DNA from: JAUNBN01 sp036645935 | GTDB taxonomy: Bacteria > Bacillota > Clostridia > Oscillospirales > Ruminococcaceae | Length of the DNA: 64,000 nucleotides | Reading direction: 5' to 3' | NCBI GenBank assembly: GCA_036645935.1 | Contig: JAVXNE010000001.1 | Location: 1 to 64,000 of the forward strand | Part shown: piece after piece, positions 19,081 through 27,088 of the stretch | How positions within the stretch are numbered: the stretch's first letter is position 1 | Layout of the letters: the number at the start of each line of letters is the position of its first letter | The notes under the pieces: model-generated | The model's input: only the letters and a program-made list of their open reading frames with translations | Told to the model about the DNA's origin: nothing | The model's database searches: none | Program-made: the position numbers and the translations under genes

Positions 19081-20121
19081 ATGAAAAATCGCTCCGGCAA
19101 TTTCCGTTTTTTTGATTATCTTATATTCGGTGCAGCATTGATATTGACAGTCCTGCTTTGCGTGTGTCTCGGAAGCGTCAACATCCCTTTTAGCGAGACG
19201 CTTTCAGCCATATGGAACACTCTGTGGAGACTTCCGATTCCGAAGGGAATCCCGCAGGCAATTGTCGTCTTTGTGAGACTTCCGCGCGTCCTGTGCGTTG
19301 CGCTTGTCGGAGCCTCGCTTTCGCTGTGCGGCGGCGCCATGCAGGGGCTTTTGCGCAACCCTCTCGCCGACGGTTCGACGCTCGGAGTGTCGGCGGGCGC
19401 GTCGCTCGGTGCGATTATCGCGATCACTTTTGGCGTTGCGATACCGGGACTGCCCTTTGCCGGAACGATGCTCATGGCTATGATGTTCGCCTTTTTGTCT
19501 CTCGTCACAATTCTGACTCTCGCATATAAACTTGACCGCTCGCTTTCCACAAACACGATTATTTTAATTGGCGTGATTTTCACGATGTTTGCGCACAGCA
19601 TAACCAGCCTCATAGTCACCTTTGCGGGAGAAAAGGTGAAATCGATCATGTTCTGGACGATGGGTTCTCTTGCTGGCAGCAGTTACTCCAACGCTCTGAC
19701 GCTGCTTGTGACCCTTGGCGTTTTCGGTGCGGTGATATTCTGCCACTCACGCGAGCTGAACGCATTTGCAACAGGTGAAGACAACGCAAGACACCTCGGC
19801 GTCAACGTTAAAAGGGTCAAGCTGACGCTGCTGATAGCCGTTTCTGCGCTCATCGGCGTTTGCGTTTCGATCGGCGGCACAATCGGGTTTGTGGGACTCG
19901 TAATTCCCCACATGCTGAGAATGATTGTCGGCCCCAATCACAAAAGGCTTCTGCCAGCCTCGCTGTTTGCGGGAGCGATATTTCTCATGCTCGCAGACCT
20001 CGCCGCGCGCGTGCTGCTGCGTCCCCTCGAACTGCCGATAGGAGTTGTGACCTCGCTTGTCGGTTCGATTGCTTTTGTGTATATATTTTATATTTCCAGG
20101 AGAACGGAGCAGTATGCTTGA
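19081..20121 (+). CDS. btuC: Cobalamin ABC transporter permease (BtuC/FecCD family)
   Basis: A 346-residue membrane protein of the FecCD family with about ten helices. Conserved stretches include RLPRVLCVALVGASLSLCGG near residues 62-81, the adjoining GLLRNPLADGSTLGVSAGAS, and FVGLVIPHMLRMIVGPNHK in the coupling region. It forms the channel between the binding protein and the ATPase. It starts 54 nt after the binding-protein gene and its last codons overlap the ATPase start by 8 nt. Confidence 0.93.
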   Translation: MKNRSGNFRFFDYLIFGAALILTVLLCVCLGSVNIPFSETLSAIWNTLWRLPIPKGIPQAIVVFVRLPRVLCVALVGASLSLCGGAMQGLLRNPLADGSTLGVSAGASLGAIIAITFGVAIPGLPFAGTMLMAMMFAFLSLVTILTLAYKLDRSLSTNTIILIGVIFTMFAHSITSLIVTFAGEKVKSIMFWTMGSLAGSSYSNALTLLVTLGVFGAVIFCHSRELNAFATGEDNARHLGVNVKRVKLTLLIAVSALIGVCVSIGGTIGFVGLVIPHMLRMIVGPNHKRLLPASLFAGAIFLMLADLAARVLLRPLELPIGVVTSLVGSIAFVYIFYISRRTEQYA

Positions 20122-20872
20122 AATAAAAAGTTTAAGTGTGCGATACCGCGAACTCACGATTGTCGACGCCGTGAGTTTTTCGGTCGCGGAAAACGAGTGG
20201 CTGATGATTGTAGGCCCAAACGGCGCGGGAAAAAGCACCTTGATCAGCGCAATTTCACAGTGTGCGCCGTATACCGGAACGGTTCTCTATTTAGGAACGG
20301 ATATCGCCAGAATGAAGCCCTCCACGCTCGCGCAGAATATCGGAGTGCTCACTCAGAGCCACTCGATCTCCTACGGATTCTCGGTCGAGGACATCGTAAG
20401 GCTGGGGCGCTACTGCCACTCGCACGGGGTGCTCTCATCTTCGGACAGCGATGCTGACAAAATGGTTGAATCCGCACTTGAGATGACCGGGATCAAATCC
20501 CTGCGCACCCACTCTGCCCTCACCCTTTCGGGCGGCGAACTTCAAAGGACATTTCTCGCACAGCTTTTCGCTCAAAATCCTAATCTGCTCATTCTTGACG
20601 AACCTACAAATCATCTTGATCTCATGTATCAAAAGCAGACGTTTGAGCTGATTGAGCAATGGAGAAAAAATCCCGGACATGCGGTGATATCTGTCATGCA
20701 CGATTTGAGCGTTGCGCGGACATACGGCACGAACGCGCTGCTGATGGACAAGGGAAAAATAATCGGATGCGGCAAAACGGCCGACGTGCTCTCACGAGAG
20801 AATTTGCAATCGGTGTATTCAATTGACGTGTTCGATTGGATGAACAAATTTCTCTCTCATTGGGAAGTATAG
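20114..20872 (+). CDS. btuD: Cobalamin ABC transporter ATP-binding protein (BtuD-like)
   Basis: This 252-residue ATPase is the third component of the cobalamin importer. Walker A GPNGAGKST is at 34-42, signature LTLSGGELQR at about 136-145, and Walker B LLILDEPTNHLD at about 157-168, with the H-loop in VISVMHDLS. ATG at 20114 has GGAG a few nt before it; the longer open frame upstream lies wholly inside btuC and has no ribosome binding site. The subfamily match is to FecE/BtuD. Confidence 0.92.
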   Translation: MLEIKSLSVRYRELTIVDAVSFSVAENEWLMIVGPNGAGKSTLISAISQCAPYTGTVLYLGTDIARMKPSTLAQNIGVLTQSHSISYGFSVEDIVRLGRYCHSHGVLSSSDSDADKMVESALEMTGIKSLRTHSALTLSGGELQRTFLAQLFAQNPNLLILDEPTNHLDLMYQKQTFELIEQWRKNPGHAVISVMHDLSVARTYGTNALLMDKGKIIGCGKTADVLSRENLQSVYSIDVFDWMNKFLSHWEV

Positions 20873-20942
20873 CCGAACTCTTTGCAGCGCCGCAAGCTCT
20901 GCCGTGTTCAAACACTTGAAACCTGTATATTTATTATCTTTA

Positions 20943-20981
20943 AAAAGAGCTAAAGCCCCGTCCGTCGGCTTTAGCTCTTTT
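20943..20981. terminator. Bidirectional terminator between btuD and spoIVA
   Basis: AAAAGAGCTAAAGCC (20943-20957) pairs fully with 20967-20981 around a 9-nt loop, with A- and T-runs at both ends, so it can stop transcription of the convergent genes on either strand. Confidence 0.9.
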
Positions 20982-20992
20982 ATGAGGTATTT

Positions 20993-22471
20993 TTAAAGAA
21001 TTATGCAGATCAATCCGGAACACCCGTCGTTTATCACGCGCTCGAGCGTCTCCTGAAGTTTTTGTCTCGCATCGGACGGCATACGGTAGAGCTTATTTTG
21101 TAGTCCCTCGTTGACCAGCTCGTTGAGCGATTTTCCGAAGATATTGGAGTCCCAGATTTTGATAGGATCCGCCTCAAACTCCTTGAGCAGATAGAGAACC
21201 AGCTCCTCGCTCTGCTTCTCACTTCCGACTATCGGGCTGACCTCTGTCGTGATGTCGGCACGCAGCATGTGAATGCTCGGTGCAGAGGCGCGGAGCTTCA
21301 CTCCGTATTTGCCACCCTGCTTCACAATCTCCGGCTCCTCGAGCGTCAGCTCGTCAATCGACGGCATTACTATGCCATATCCCGTGGCCTCAACCTGCTC
21401 GATGGCGCCGCGGATTTTTTCGTATCGACGCTGGATCTCGCACAGCTCAATTATACAGGGCATGAGGCTCGCTTCATCTGTGATTGAAAGGCCCGTCGTC
21501 TCACCGAGTATTCGGTAAAACAGATCAGGTGCGAGTGTCACCGCAAGTTCAACCGCTCCCGACCCGAGATCCACTTCGGATCGCTTTGCGCATGTTATAT
21601 ACTCGCATTCCGTGAGATTCGCAACGCGGTCGGGCACGTCTCTCATCCGTGTGACACCGCTTGCAAAATCGCGCACTGCATCGAATACGCTTGATCGTAG
21701 CCAGTGTTCCCGTGACAGAGAACATATCCAGCTCGGCAGCCCAACATCAACGGTTCGCACCGGGAATTCCCGCGTCAACGTCCCGATAATGCTCTTTATG
21801 TCGCTTTCCGTGAGATCGAGACAGTTGACCGGCAGAACAGGCACATCATAGTTGCGGCTCAGTTCTTTTGCAAGTTCCGCATTGCTCTCGGTTTTGGGAT
21901 TCACACAGTTGAGCAGCACGACGAATGGCTTGTTTATCGCGTGAAGCTCTGCAATGACTCGCTGTTCGGCCGGCTCGTAATCTCTGCGCGGAATGTCGCT
22001 TATCGTGCCGTCTGTTGTGATGACAATGCCAACCGTGCTGTGCTCGTTGATGACCTTGCGCGTTCCCGTCTCAGCCGCGACGTCGAATGGCACCGCTTCA
22101 GTAAACCACGGGGAAATCACCATGCGCGGCGCCTCGTTCTCAATGTGGCCGAGTGCGCCCGTAACCATATATCCCACACAGTCGATCATTCGCAGTCTCA
22201 TGCTCACGCCGTCCTCAAGCTCGACCGCGACGGCGTCCTCCGGAATGAATTTGGGTTCGGTCGTCATTATCGTGCGTCCTGCAGCCGATTGAGGCAACTC
22301 GTCGGTCGCACGCTCACGTGCCCCTGCATTTGAAATGTTGGGAAGCACGAGCTGCTCCATGAATTTCTTAATGAAGGTCGATTTTCCGGTGCGCACAGGG
22401 CCGACGACCCCTATATACACCTCTCCGCCCGTTCTGGCGGCAATGTCCCTGTAAACGTTAGAGTTTTCCAC
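20993..22471 (-). CDS. spoIVA: Stage IV sporulation protein A (spore coat base ATPase)
   Basis: SpoIVA polymerises on the outer forespore membrane in the mother cell and forms the base layer of the coat. The GTG start at 22471, 7 nt after a G-run, gives 492 residues, the length of the Bacillus subtilis protein. The N-terminal ATPase domain has Walker A GPVRTGKS at 24-31 and the switch region RMIDCVGYMVTGALGH. The last residues are SGLICIIL, matching the family's conserved C-terminus. It follows a DUF3794-LysM gene by 16 nt and that gene follows a SpoVM-like peptide. In B. subtilis SpoIVA is located by SpoVM. Expression by a mother-cell sigma factor is expected from the family. Confidence 0.97.
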   Translation of the reverse strand: MENSNVYRDIAARTGGEVYIGVVGPVRTGKSTFIKKFMEQLVLPNISNAGARERATDELPQSAAGRTIMTTEPKFIPEDAVAVELEDGVSMRLRMIDCVGYMVTGALGHIENEAPRMVISPWFTEAVPFDVAAETGTRKVINEHSTVGIVITTDGTISDIPRRDYEPAEQRVIAELHAINKPFVVLLNCVNPKTESNAELAKELSRNYDVPVLPVNCLDLTESDIKSIIGTLTREFPVRTVDVGLPSWICSLSREHWLRSSVFDAVRDFASGVTRMRDVPDRVANLTECEYITCAKRSEVDLGSGAVELAVTLAPDLFYRILGETTGLSITDEASLMPCIIELCEIQRRYEKIRGAIEQVEATGYGIVMPSIDELTLEEPEIVKQGGKYGVKLRASAPSIHMLRADITTEVSPIVGSEKQSEELVLYLLKEFEADPIKIWDSNIFGKSLNELVNEGLQNKLYRMPSDARQKLQETLERVINDGCSGLICIIL

Positions 22472-22487
22472 AGTGTATTCCCCCCCG

Positions 22488-24011
22488 TCAGACCGCAGCG
22501 GGCACGAGCAGCGGCCCTGCGGTCTCTGTTCTCGACCCTGCAATGCTGTTTTCAAGCGCTATCTCGTCGGCCGACGCATTAAATCTCTTCGCAATATCCC
22601 ACAGCTCTTCACCCGCGTTGGCGTAATAGACCCGCAGCGCGGACGCAGTTCCCGTTTTTGCCGCGTTCTCATTCGCGACCACATTGGTCACCGCACTGAT
22701 TCGCGCAAGCTCCATTATGCGGGCCTCAACCGCCCCCTCACAGCGCAGCGATATTTTTCCGTCGCTGATCGAACATTCGATATTTTCAAAAAACGCGTCC
22801 AGTTTTGCATAATAATTGTCGGCAACTGCTTCTCCGTCGGTGCGTACAGTGAATTCAAACGGGTACTCTTCACTCATCAGCTCAGCGTGTTCGTCGAACA
22901 CAATGCAGCAGAGCGTTGCCACGCCGTGTACCGCGCTCTCCAAAGGCTCGTATGTCATTGAAGGTTCTGTGATAAAGTAATCGACCAATTTGACTCCAGC
23001 ACCCAAGCATTCGCCTGAGAACCTCACTCCAACAGGCTGGTGGACAAAACGACGCTCGGTGCACAGAGATATAATTTCACGCGAAATTGCAATCTCGCAC
23101 TTTGTGCAGAAAGCGTCACTTAGCAACTGCGCGCTCGCTCGCTCAAACAATCTCAGCTCAATTGCGCATACGGCACTCACACTCGCGCTCCCATCACTTT
23201 CCGGCGTAACAGAACAGGATATGATGCTCGCGTCGCACGCCGGAATGAGATCTGTCGCAGCGCCCCCCATAAGTTCAACCGTCTGTGAAAACGGAAGATT
23301 GAAGCCCGCGCGCTTCACGCGGCACTCATCCTCCAACGAGATGTCCGCTGCGATCTGTACGTTCACATATCCCGAAATGACCGCTCTGCGATCTCCAAGC
23401 TCGACGTCCTCAACCACAGCGTATCCGTTCGAGCGCAGAAGCCTCGGTGTCTCACATCCCTCGCGATCGAACTCAAGAGTCTCCTCCAGTGTAAATTGTT
23501 TTTCTTCACAGGCGCTCTCAAACAGATATTCGCGTGTTATTTCTTTTTTTTGAACACCGTCCCCCGCGATCGATCGGACAATTCCGTCGCCCGTGCGCGA
23601 GAGAACTTTTGCAGTTATGTTGAGCGCCCCGCGAACGTCTATCCTGCGCGGGTTGACCGCGCGGCAGTTTAGATAAGCCATTGTGGCGTTTGCGAACACC
23701 TCGCTCGTGCTTCCCGCCGACTTTGCAAGATCAAACTGCCGTGAAAACGGCAGCCGCTGTGTGAGCGAGCTCATCCGTCCGGACACCTCTGAAAGATAGA
23801 TAACCGTCAGACGAACATAGCCTTCCACTGTCGCGCGCGATCCGGATGCCAGCTTCTGTACTATTTCGGGCTGCGCGAAGGCCTTCACAATTCTGAATAT
23901 CTCCAATCCATATTCCGGAATTGTGAACTCCCCCTCCAGCGGCTGCTCCGCGCTGGCGTCGCACAGAAGTTCAAATGCGCGCGGATAGTCGATATCGGTT
24001 TTAATTTCCAT
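22488..24011 (-). CDS. DUF3794/SPOCS and LysM-domain spore protein
   Basis: A 507-residue protein with DUF3794-type segments, one in the N-terminal part and another over about 180-300 (RAVISGYVNVQIAADISLED, FNLPFSQTVEL), and a third beta-rich block after that. A C-terminal LysM-like module (about 455-505: VYYANAGEELWDIAKRFNAS then DEIALEN) ends in LLVP. LysM modules bind peptidoglycan; DUF3794 with LysM is known from spore coat proteins of Clostridia. The gene ends 16 nt before spoIVA, so the two are almost surely co-transcribed. GGAGGGG stands 11 nt before ATG. The link to coat assembly is inferred from domain and position. Confidence 0.85.
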   Translation of the reverse strand: MEIKTDIDYPRAFELLCDASAEQPLEGEFTIPEYGLEIFRIVKAFAQPEIVQKLASGSRATVEGYVRLTVIYLSEVSGRMSSLTQRLPFSRQFDLAKSAGSTSEVFANATMAYLNCRAVNPRRIDVRGALNITAKVLSRTGDGIVRSIAGDGVQKKEITREYLFESACEEKQFTLEETLEFDREGCETPRLLRSNGYAVVEDVELGDRRAVISGYVNVQIAADISLEDECRVKRAGFNLPFSQTVELMGGAATDLIPACDASIISCSVTPESDGSASVSAVCAIELRLFERASAQLLSDAFCTKCEIAISREIISLCTERRFVHQPVGVRFSGECLGAGVKLVDYFITEPSMTYEPLESAVHGVATLCCIVFDEHAELMSEEYPFEFTVRTDGEAVADNYYAKLDAFFENIECSISDGKISLRCEGAVEARIMELARISAVTNVVANENAAKTGTASALRVYYANAGEELWDIAKRFNASADEIALENSIAGSRTETAGPLLVPAAV

Positions 24012-24102
24012 ATGCTAAGCTTCCCCTCCAAAAAGTCATGCTCCCGTCGTATACAAATCTATATTCGGCGCGCATGTGTCGTATGCACTCGCAAAATCAC
24101 AT

Positions 24103-24129
24103 AAAAAAAGCCGCGCTCGACAGCGCGGC
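24103..24129 (-). terminator. Terminator after the SpoVM-like gene
   Basis: GCCGCGCT (24110-24117) pairs with AGCGCGGC (24122-24129); on the minus strand seven T follow (24103-24109). It closes the short transcript that carries the SpoVM-like frame, 13 nt past its stop. Confidence 0.85.
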
Positions 24130-24142
24130 GGAAAAATCGTCG

Positions 24143-24229
24143 TCAGTTTTCTTCGGTTTTCTTTATCTTGAACAACAACCTCAGTATGCAACTCAACATT
24201 CTGGAACTCTTGACAACTACAACCTGCAC
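24143..24229 (-). CDS. spoVM: Probable stage V sporulation protein M (SpoVM), 28 residues
   Basis: A 29-codon frame from GTG (24229) to TGA (24143). Residues 1-14 read MQVVVVKSSRMLSC and 15-28 ILRLLFKIKKTEEN. It is an amphipathic, basic peptide. Aligned without gaps to the recalled 26-residue B. subtilis SpoVM it keeps K7, a basic residue at 10, L12, I15 and R17; the curvature-related P9 of Bacillus is S9 here. A GGAGGAGG (24241-24248) stands 11 nt upstream, TATAAT at 24268-24273, and a strong terminator follows. The gene directly precedes DUF3794-spoIVA, its expected partner. SpoVM inserts in the forespore membrane and recruits SpoIVA. Doubts: the GTG start with long spacing, and an ATG three bases closer to the binding site in another frame that gives only six codons. 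Confidence 0.8.
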   Translation of the reverse strand: MQVVVVKSSRMLSCILRLLFKIKKTEEN

Positions 24230-24267
24230 GACTTCATGCGCCTCCTCCGTTATGCAGCATCTGTCAC

Positions 24268-24273
24268 ATTATA
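24268..24273 (-). promoter_or_regulatory. Possible -10 element of the SpoVM-like gene
   Basis: TATAAT on the minus strand, 20 nt before the GGAGGAGG site. No consensus TTGACA lies 17 nt upstream, which would fit a sporulation sigma factor, but the -35 cannot be assigned with confidence. Confidence 0.4.
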
Positions 24274-24534
24274 TACGCGAGCGCGTGATTTGTTCCTTCT
24301 GCTCACCGCACTGTCGCGCAAATCTAATTGCGCAGCTCACTGTCGACTTTTGATTTTTTAAAGGCAAGGTCATATGTGAGGAGCAATATAACCATATTTT
24401 TGCTTGATTTAACGGGTATTATGACAATAATGTTGAAACCGCACACAGCATTTGATATGATTGAAAAAACTGCGTCGTCAAAAGTTCATCTTTGCGCCGC
24501 AGGTCACAATTTGATCCAATATAAGGGAGAAACA

Positions 24535-25803
24535 TTGAACAAAACCGTGAAGATCGTTTTGAGCGTTCTCTGTGTGTTGGTTCTCTGTGTGTCGACATCG
24601 CTCACGGGGGTGCTGCTCACAGCACGCGTTGCCCTCGATGACAAAAACGTTGAGACACGGCTTTTGAAGGCACAGATTTCGGTCCCAGATATGCAAAAAA
24701 CCGATGCGGACATCGCCGCCCCTACCTTCGATCTTTCAACCGCCCCGCAGAGCACATCTGAGGTTCTTCGCGAAAAAATAAACAGCGTCATCGCTATTAT
24801 TGGAACTTTCTCCGTTGAACAGGCTGTGCGCGGAGAAAAGGCGCAACATGCAACCTCTGCAGCGCTTGACGCAGTTGAAACGCATCTTGCGGACAATTCG
24901 GTCTTCCTTGATCTGACCGAAATATCCGATGTTTTCAGCGAAGCCTATGCTCAATTCTGTGTTGACAGCGGAATTATCTCTCGCGGTCAACGCGACAAAT
25001 GCGCGATCGAGGTATATGCCAATTTCACGAATGACTTGAGACGCTTGGTAGACCGCGACCTCTGCTTTACAAAATGCACTGTCGGAGACCGATTTTTTTT
25101 CATCGCGCTGAGCGGTGAGCACGGGGTGTCATTTCGCAACGACATTGATAGTCTTGTATCGTCGCTTGGGACGACAGTCGTCGAAAGCTATATCATAAAC
25201 CTTATTAAATACATAAAAACAGGCGCGGCTGTCCCCGCATATGATGAAGATGGAATGTACGCTGTTTTGATGGATGGACTTGAGGATTTGCAGGACAGAT
25301 ATTCTTTCAAATTGAAAGGTGGTGGGTATGAGGTTTTGCAAACCTCATTGCGGACGTACGTCGCTGCGCGGGTAGTTCCAAAGCTCGAGAAAAAGCTTGT
25401 CAGCTTTGAAACTGTTGGCTCGCAAATCGGAGATCAACGCTTGAATTTGATCCGGTTTGCGCTTGGAAACGGATCGCTGCTCGCCGCAGCTGCGCTCGCG
25501 ATTATCAGCATGGCCGCACTCGTGTTTTTATGGCGAAAACGACTCGGTTTTCTCGTGCCCATCGGCATTGGTCTCATGCTCGGCGGAATACTTCCGATGC
25601 TCTGCGCTCCGATTGCCACCGCGCTCGGGCTTAATACGTTGCTGTCCTCACTCAATGCAGTGTCCGGAATCGGAAATCTCGACATCTTTATAAAATCACT
25701 CTGCTCCGGAGCATTTCGCACAGCGCAGTTTTTCGGGACAGCGGCACTCGGAATCGGACTACTGTGCCCGATAGTTTGGTTGGCATCCCGCAGCAGAACT
25801 TAA
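24535..25803 (+). CDS. Membrane protein of unknown function
   Basis: About 422 residues from the TTG at 24535, which follows AAGGGAG by 6 nt; the open frame extends 69 codons upstream but without a ribosome binding site. One N-terminal helix (about 5-27) is followed by an extracytoplasmic region of about 280 residues, mainly helical, with four or five cysteines. Three helices follow near 313-334, 339-361 and 394-417. I do not recognise the family. It is divergent from the spoVM-DUF3794-spoIVA group and isolated by a terminator on its right, so it is a single-gene unit. A sporulation role is possible by position only. Confidence 0.7.
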   Translation: MNKTVKIVLSVLCVLVLCVSTSLTGVLLTARVALDDKNVETRLLKAQISVPDMQKTDADIAAPTFDLSTAPQSTSEVLREKINSVIAIIGTFSVEQAVRGEKAQHATSAALDAVETHLADNSVFLDLTEISDVFSEAYAQFCVDSGIISRGQRDKCAIEVYANFTNDLRRLVDRDLCFTKCTVGDRFFFIALSGEHGVSFRNDIDSLVSSLGTTVVESYIINLIKYIKTGAAVPAYDEDGMYAVLMDGLEDLQDRYSFKLKGGGYEVLQTSLRTYVAARVVPKLEKKLVSFETVGSQIGDQRLNLIRFALGNGSLLAAAALAIISMAALVFLWRKRLGFLVPIGIGLMLGGILPMLCAPIATALGLNTLLSSLNAVSGIGNLDIFIKSLCSGAFRTAQFFGTAALGIGLLCPIVWLASRSRT

Positions 25804-25830
25804 GCGCACTGCTTTCAGCCGCCACACAAA

Positions 25831-25873
25831 AGACATCCCCTGCGCATCAATTTGTGATGATCAGGGGATGTCT
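25831..25873. terminator. Terminator between the unknown membrane gene and rsgA
   Basis: AGACATCCCCTG (25831-25842) pairs with 25862-25873; a second short helix (CATCA/TGATG) forms inside. Short T-rich tails exist on both strands, so it may serve both convergent units. Confidence 0.75.
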
Positions 25874-26203
25874 TCTCAGCTTGAATAATTCAAAATTCGA
25901 TATTTCCATAGCTTTTATTTGCGGCCACCAATACTTGACAAAACACATTTAGAACAGCATTGTGCCATATCTGCAAGCTTCGCACCTAACTTCTGTCAAT
26001 ACAAGGTTTCCGAATCCTGTGAACATCAGTTGCCTCTCGGTCCAGGCTCTCTCGCCCGTCGAGTTGAGGTTGAAGAAATTGCCGAGAGAGATATCGCCAT
26101 CGAGACCGCTCATAAGTGCGCACCGGGATAGCCGAGCCGCCCTGATGTGAATTTGGGTCATTTGATTTATAAATATGGTCAGACAATTTCGACACTTAAC
26201 AGC
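25874..26203. other. Intergenic stretch downstream of rsgA, no gene seen
   Basis: About 330 nt. In Bacillus rpe and thiN follow rsgA; neither is here. A 70-codon minus-strand frame (25949-26161) has no recognisable motif and no ribosome binding site, and I do not call it. Confidence 0.5.
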
Positions 26204-27088
26204 TCATCGATAGTGCGATGCAGACTCGGCCGCTCGGTCGTACATCGCACAATAGCTCTCATGGCGGCTTTTCTCAATCTCACCACGCGCGAGCGCCGCG
26301 AGGACAGCGCAGTCCTTTTCAACCGTGTGAGAGCAACCGGTATATCTGCATCCCTGTGCGTGCCGCTCAATGTCGGGAAAGCAGGCTGCCAGATTTTTTT
26401 TCGGAATAGGGGAGCTTTGCACGATATCAAGAGAGGAAAATCCCGGAGTGTCTGCGAGATAACCGTCACCCAGTTCGTACAGCTCGACAGCGCGGGTGGT
26501 GTGCCGTCCTCGACCGAGCTTTTTGCTGGTCTCCCCCGTCTCGAGCGAGAGTTGCGGCAACAGCTCGTTTATCAGCGTCGATTTTCCGACCCCGCTGTTG
26601 CCGACAAAAACCGCAATTCTTCCCCTGGCAAGCTCACATATGCGCTCGTGCGCGAGCCGCTGATCTCTGCGAACATCAACAGTCTCGAAGCCGACTCCGC
26701 TGTATATTCGCTCCGCGTCTGTGGCGGGTGACAAATCCGTTTTGGTGAGCGCGATGACCGGCTCCACTCCGCAATGACAGGCAACAGCGCACAGCTCGTC
26801 GAGCACCTGCAAGTTGGGGCGCGGGTCGATTGACGACACCACCAAAACAAAGCATCCCACATTGGCTATTGGGGGCCGCACAAAGAAGTTCTCCCTCGCG
26901 AGTATATTGGAAATGACAAAGCCGCTCTCGTCGCCCTCAAACTCCGCAATGTCCCCCGCGAGTGGAGTTATTCCGCGTCTGCGCAATATTCCCTTTGCCC
27001 TGCATTCCAATACAGCATCGGCGGTTTTTACATAGTAAAAACCGCCGATGCCTTTTAATATAAGTCCTTCTCGCCGCTCTCCCTGCAT
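26204..27088 (-). CDS. rsgA: Ribosome small-subunit-dependent GTPase A
   Basis: This 294-residue circularly permuted GTPase helps late maturation of the 30S subunit. An OB-fold N-terminal part (about 1-70) is followed by the permuted G motifs: G4 ALTKTD at about 119-124, G1 GNSGVGKST near 170-178, and G3 DTPGF near 221-225. The C-terminal zinc knuckle has cysteines and a histidine in CFPDIERHAQGC and GCSHTVEKDC. The ATG overlaps the prkC stop (TAATG), so translation is coupled. The pairing prkC-rsgA is standard in Firmicutes, where PrkC is known to phosphorylate this GTPase. Confidence 0.95.
   Translation of the reverse strand: MQGERREGLILKGIGGFYYVKTADAVLECRAKGILRRRGITPLAGDIAEFEGDESGFVISNILARENFFVRPPIANVGCFVLVVSSIDPRPNLQVLDELCAVACHCGVEPVIALTKTDLSPATDAERIYSGVGFETVDVRRDQRLAHERICELARGRIAVFVGNSGVGKSTLINELLPQLSLETGETSKKLGRGRHTTRAVELYELGDGYLADTPGFSSLDIVQSSPIPKKNLAACFPDIERHAQGCRYTGCSHTVEKDCAVLAALARGEIEKSRHESYCAMYDRAAESASHYR

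Noticed and set aside
24038..24361. 107-codon plus-strand frame opposite the SpoVM-like gene
   Set aside because: No ribosome site or family-like motif; it crosses the minus-strand terminator hairpin and is explained as a shadow of that strand.
25949..26161. 70-codon minus-strand frame after rsgA, tested as a thiN or rpe remnant
   Set aside because: None of the motifs of thiamine pyrophosphokinase or ribulose-phosphate epimerase is visible.
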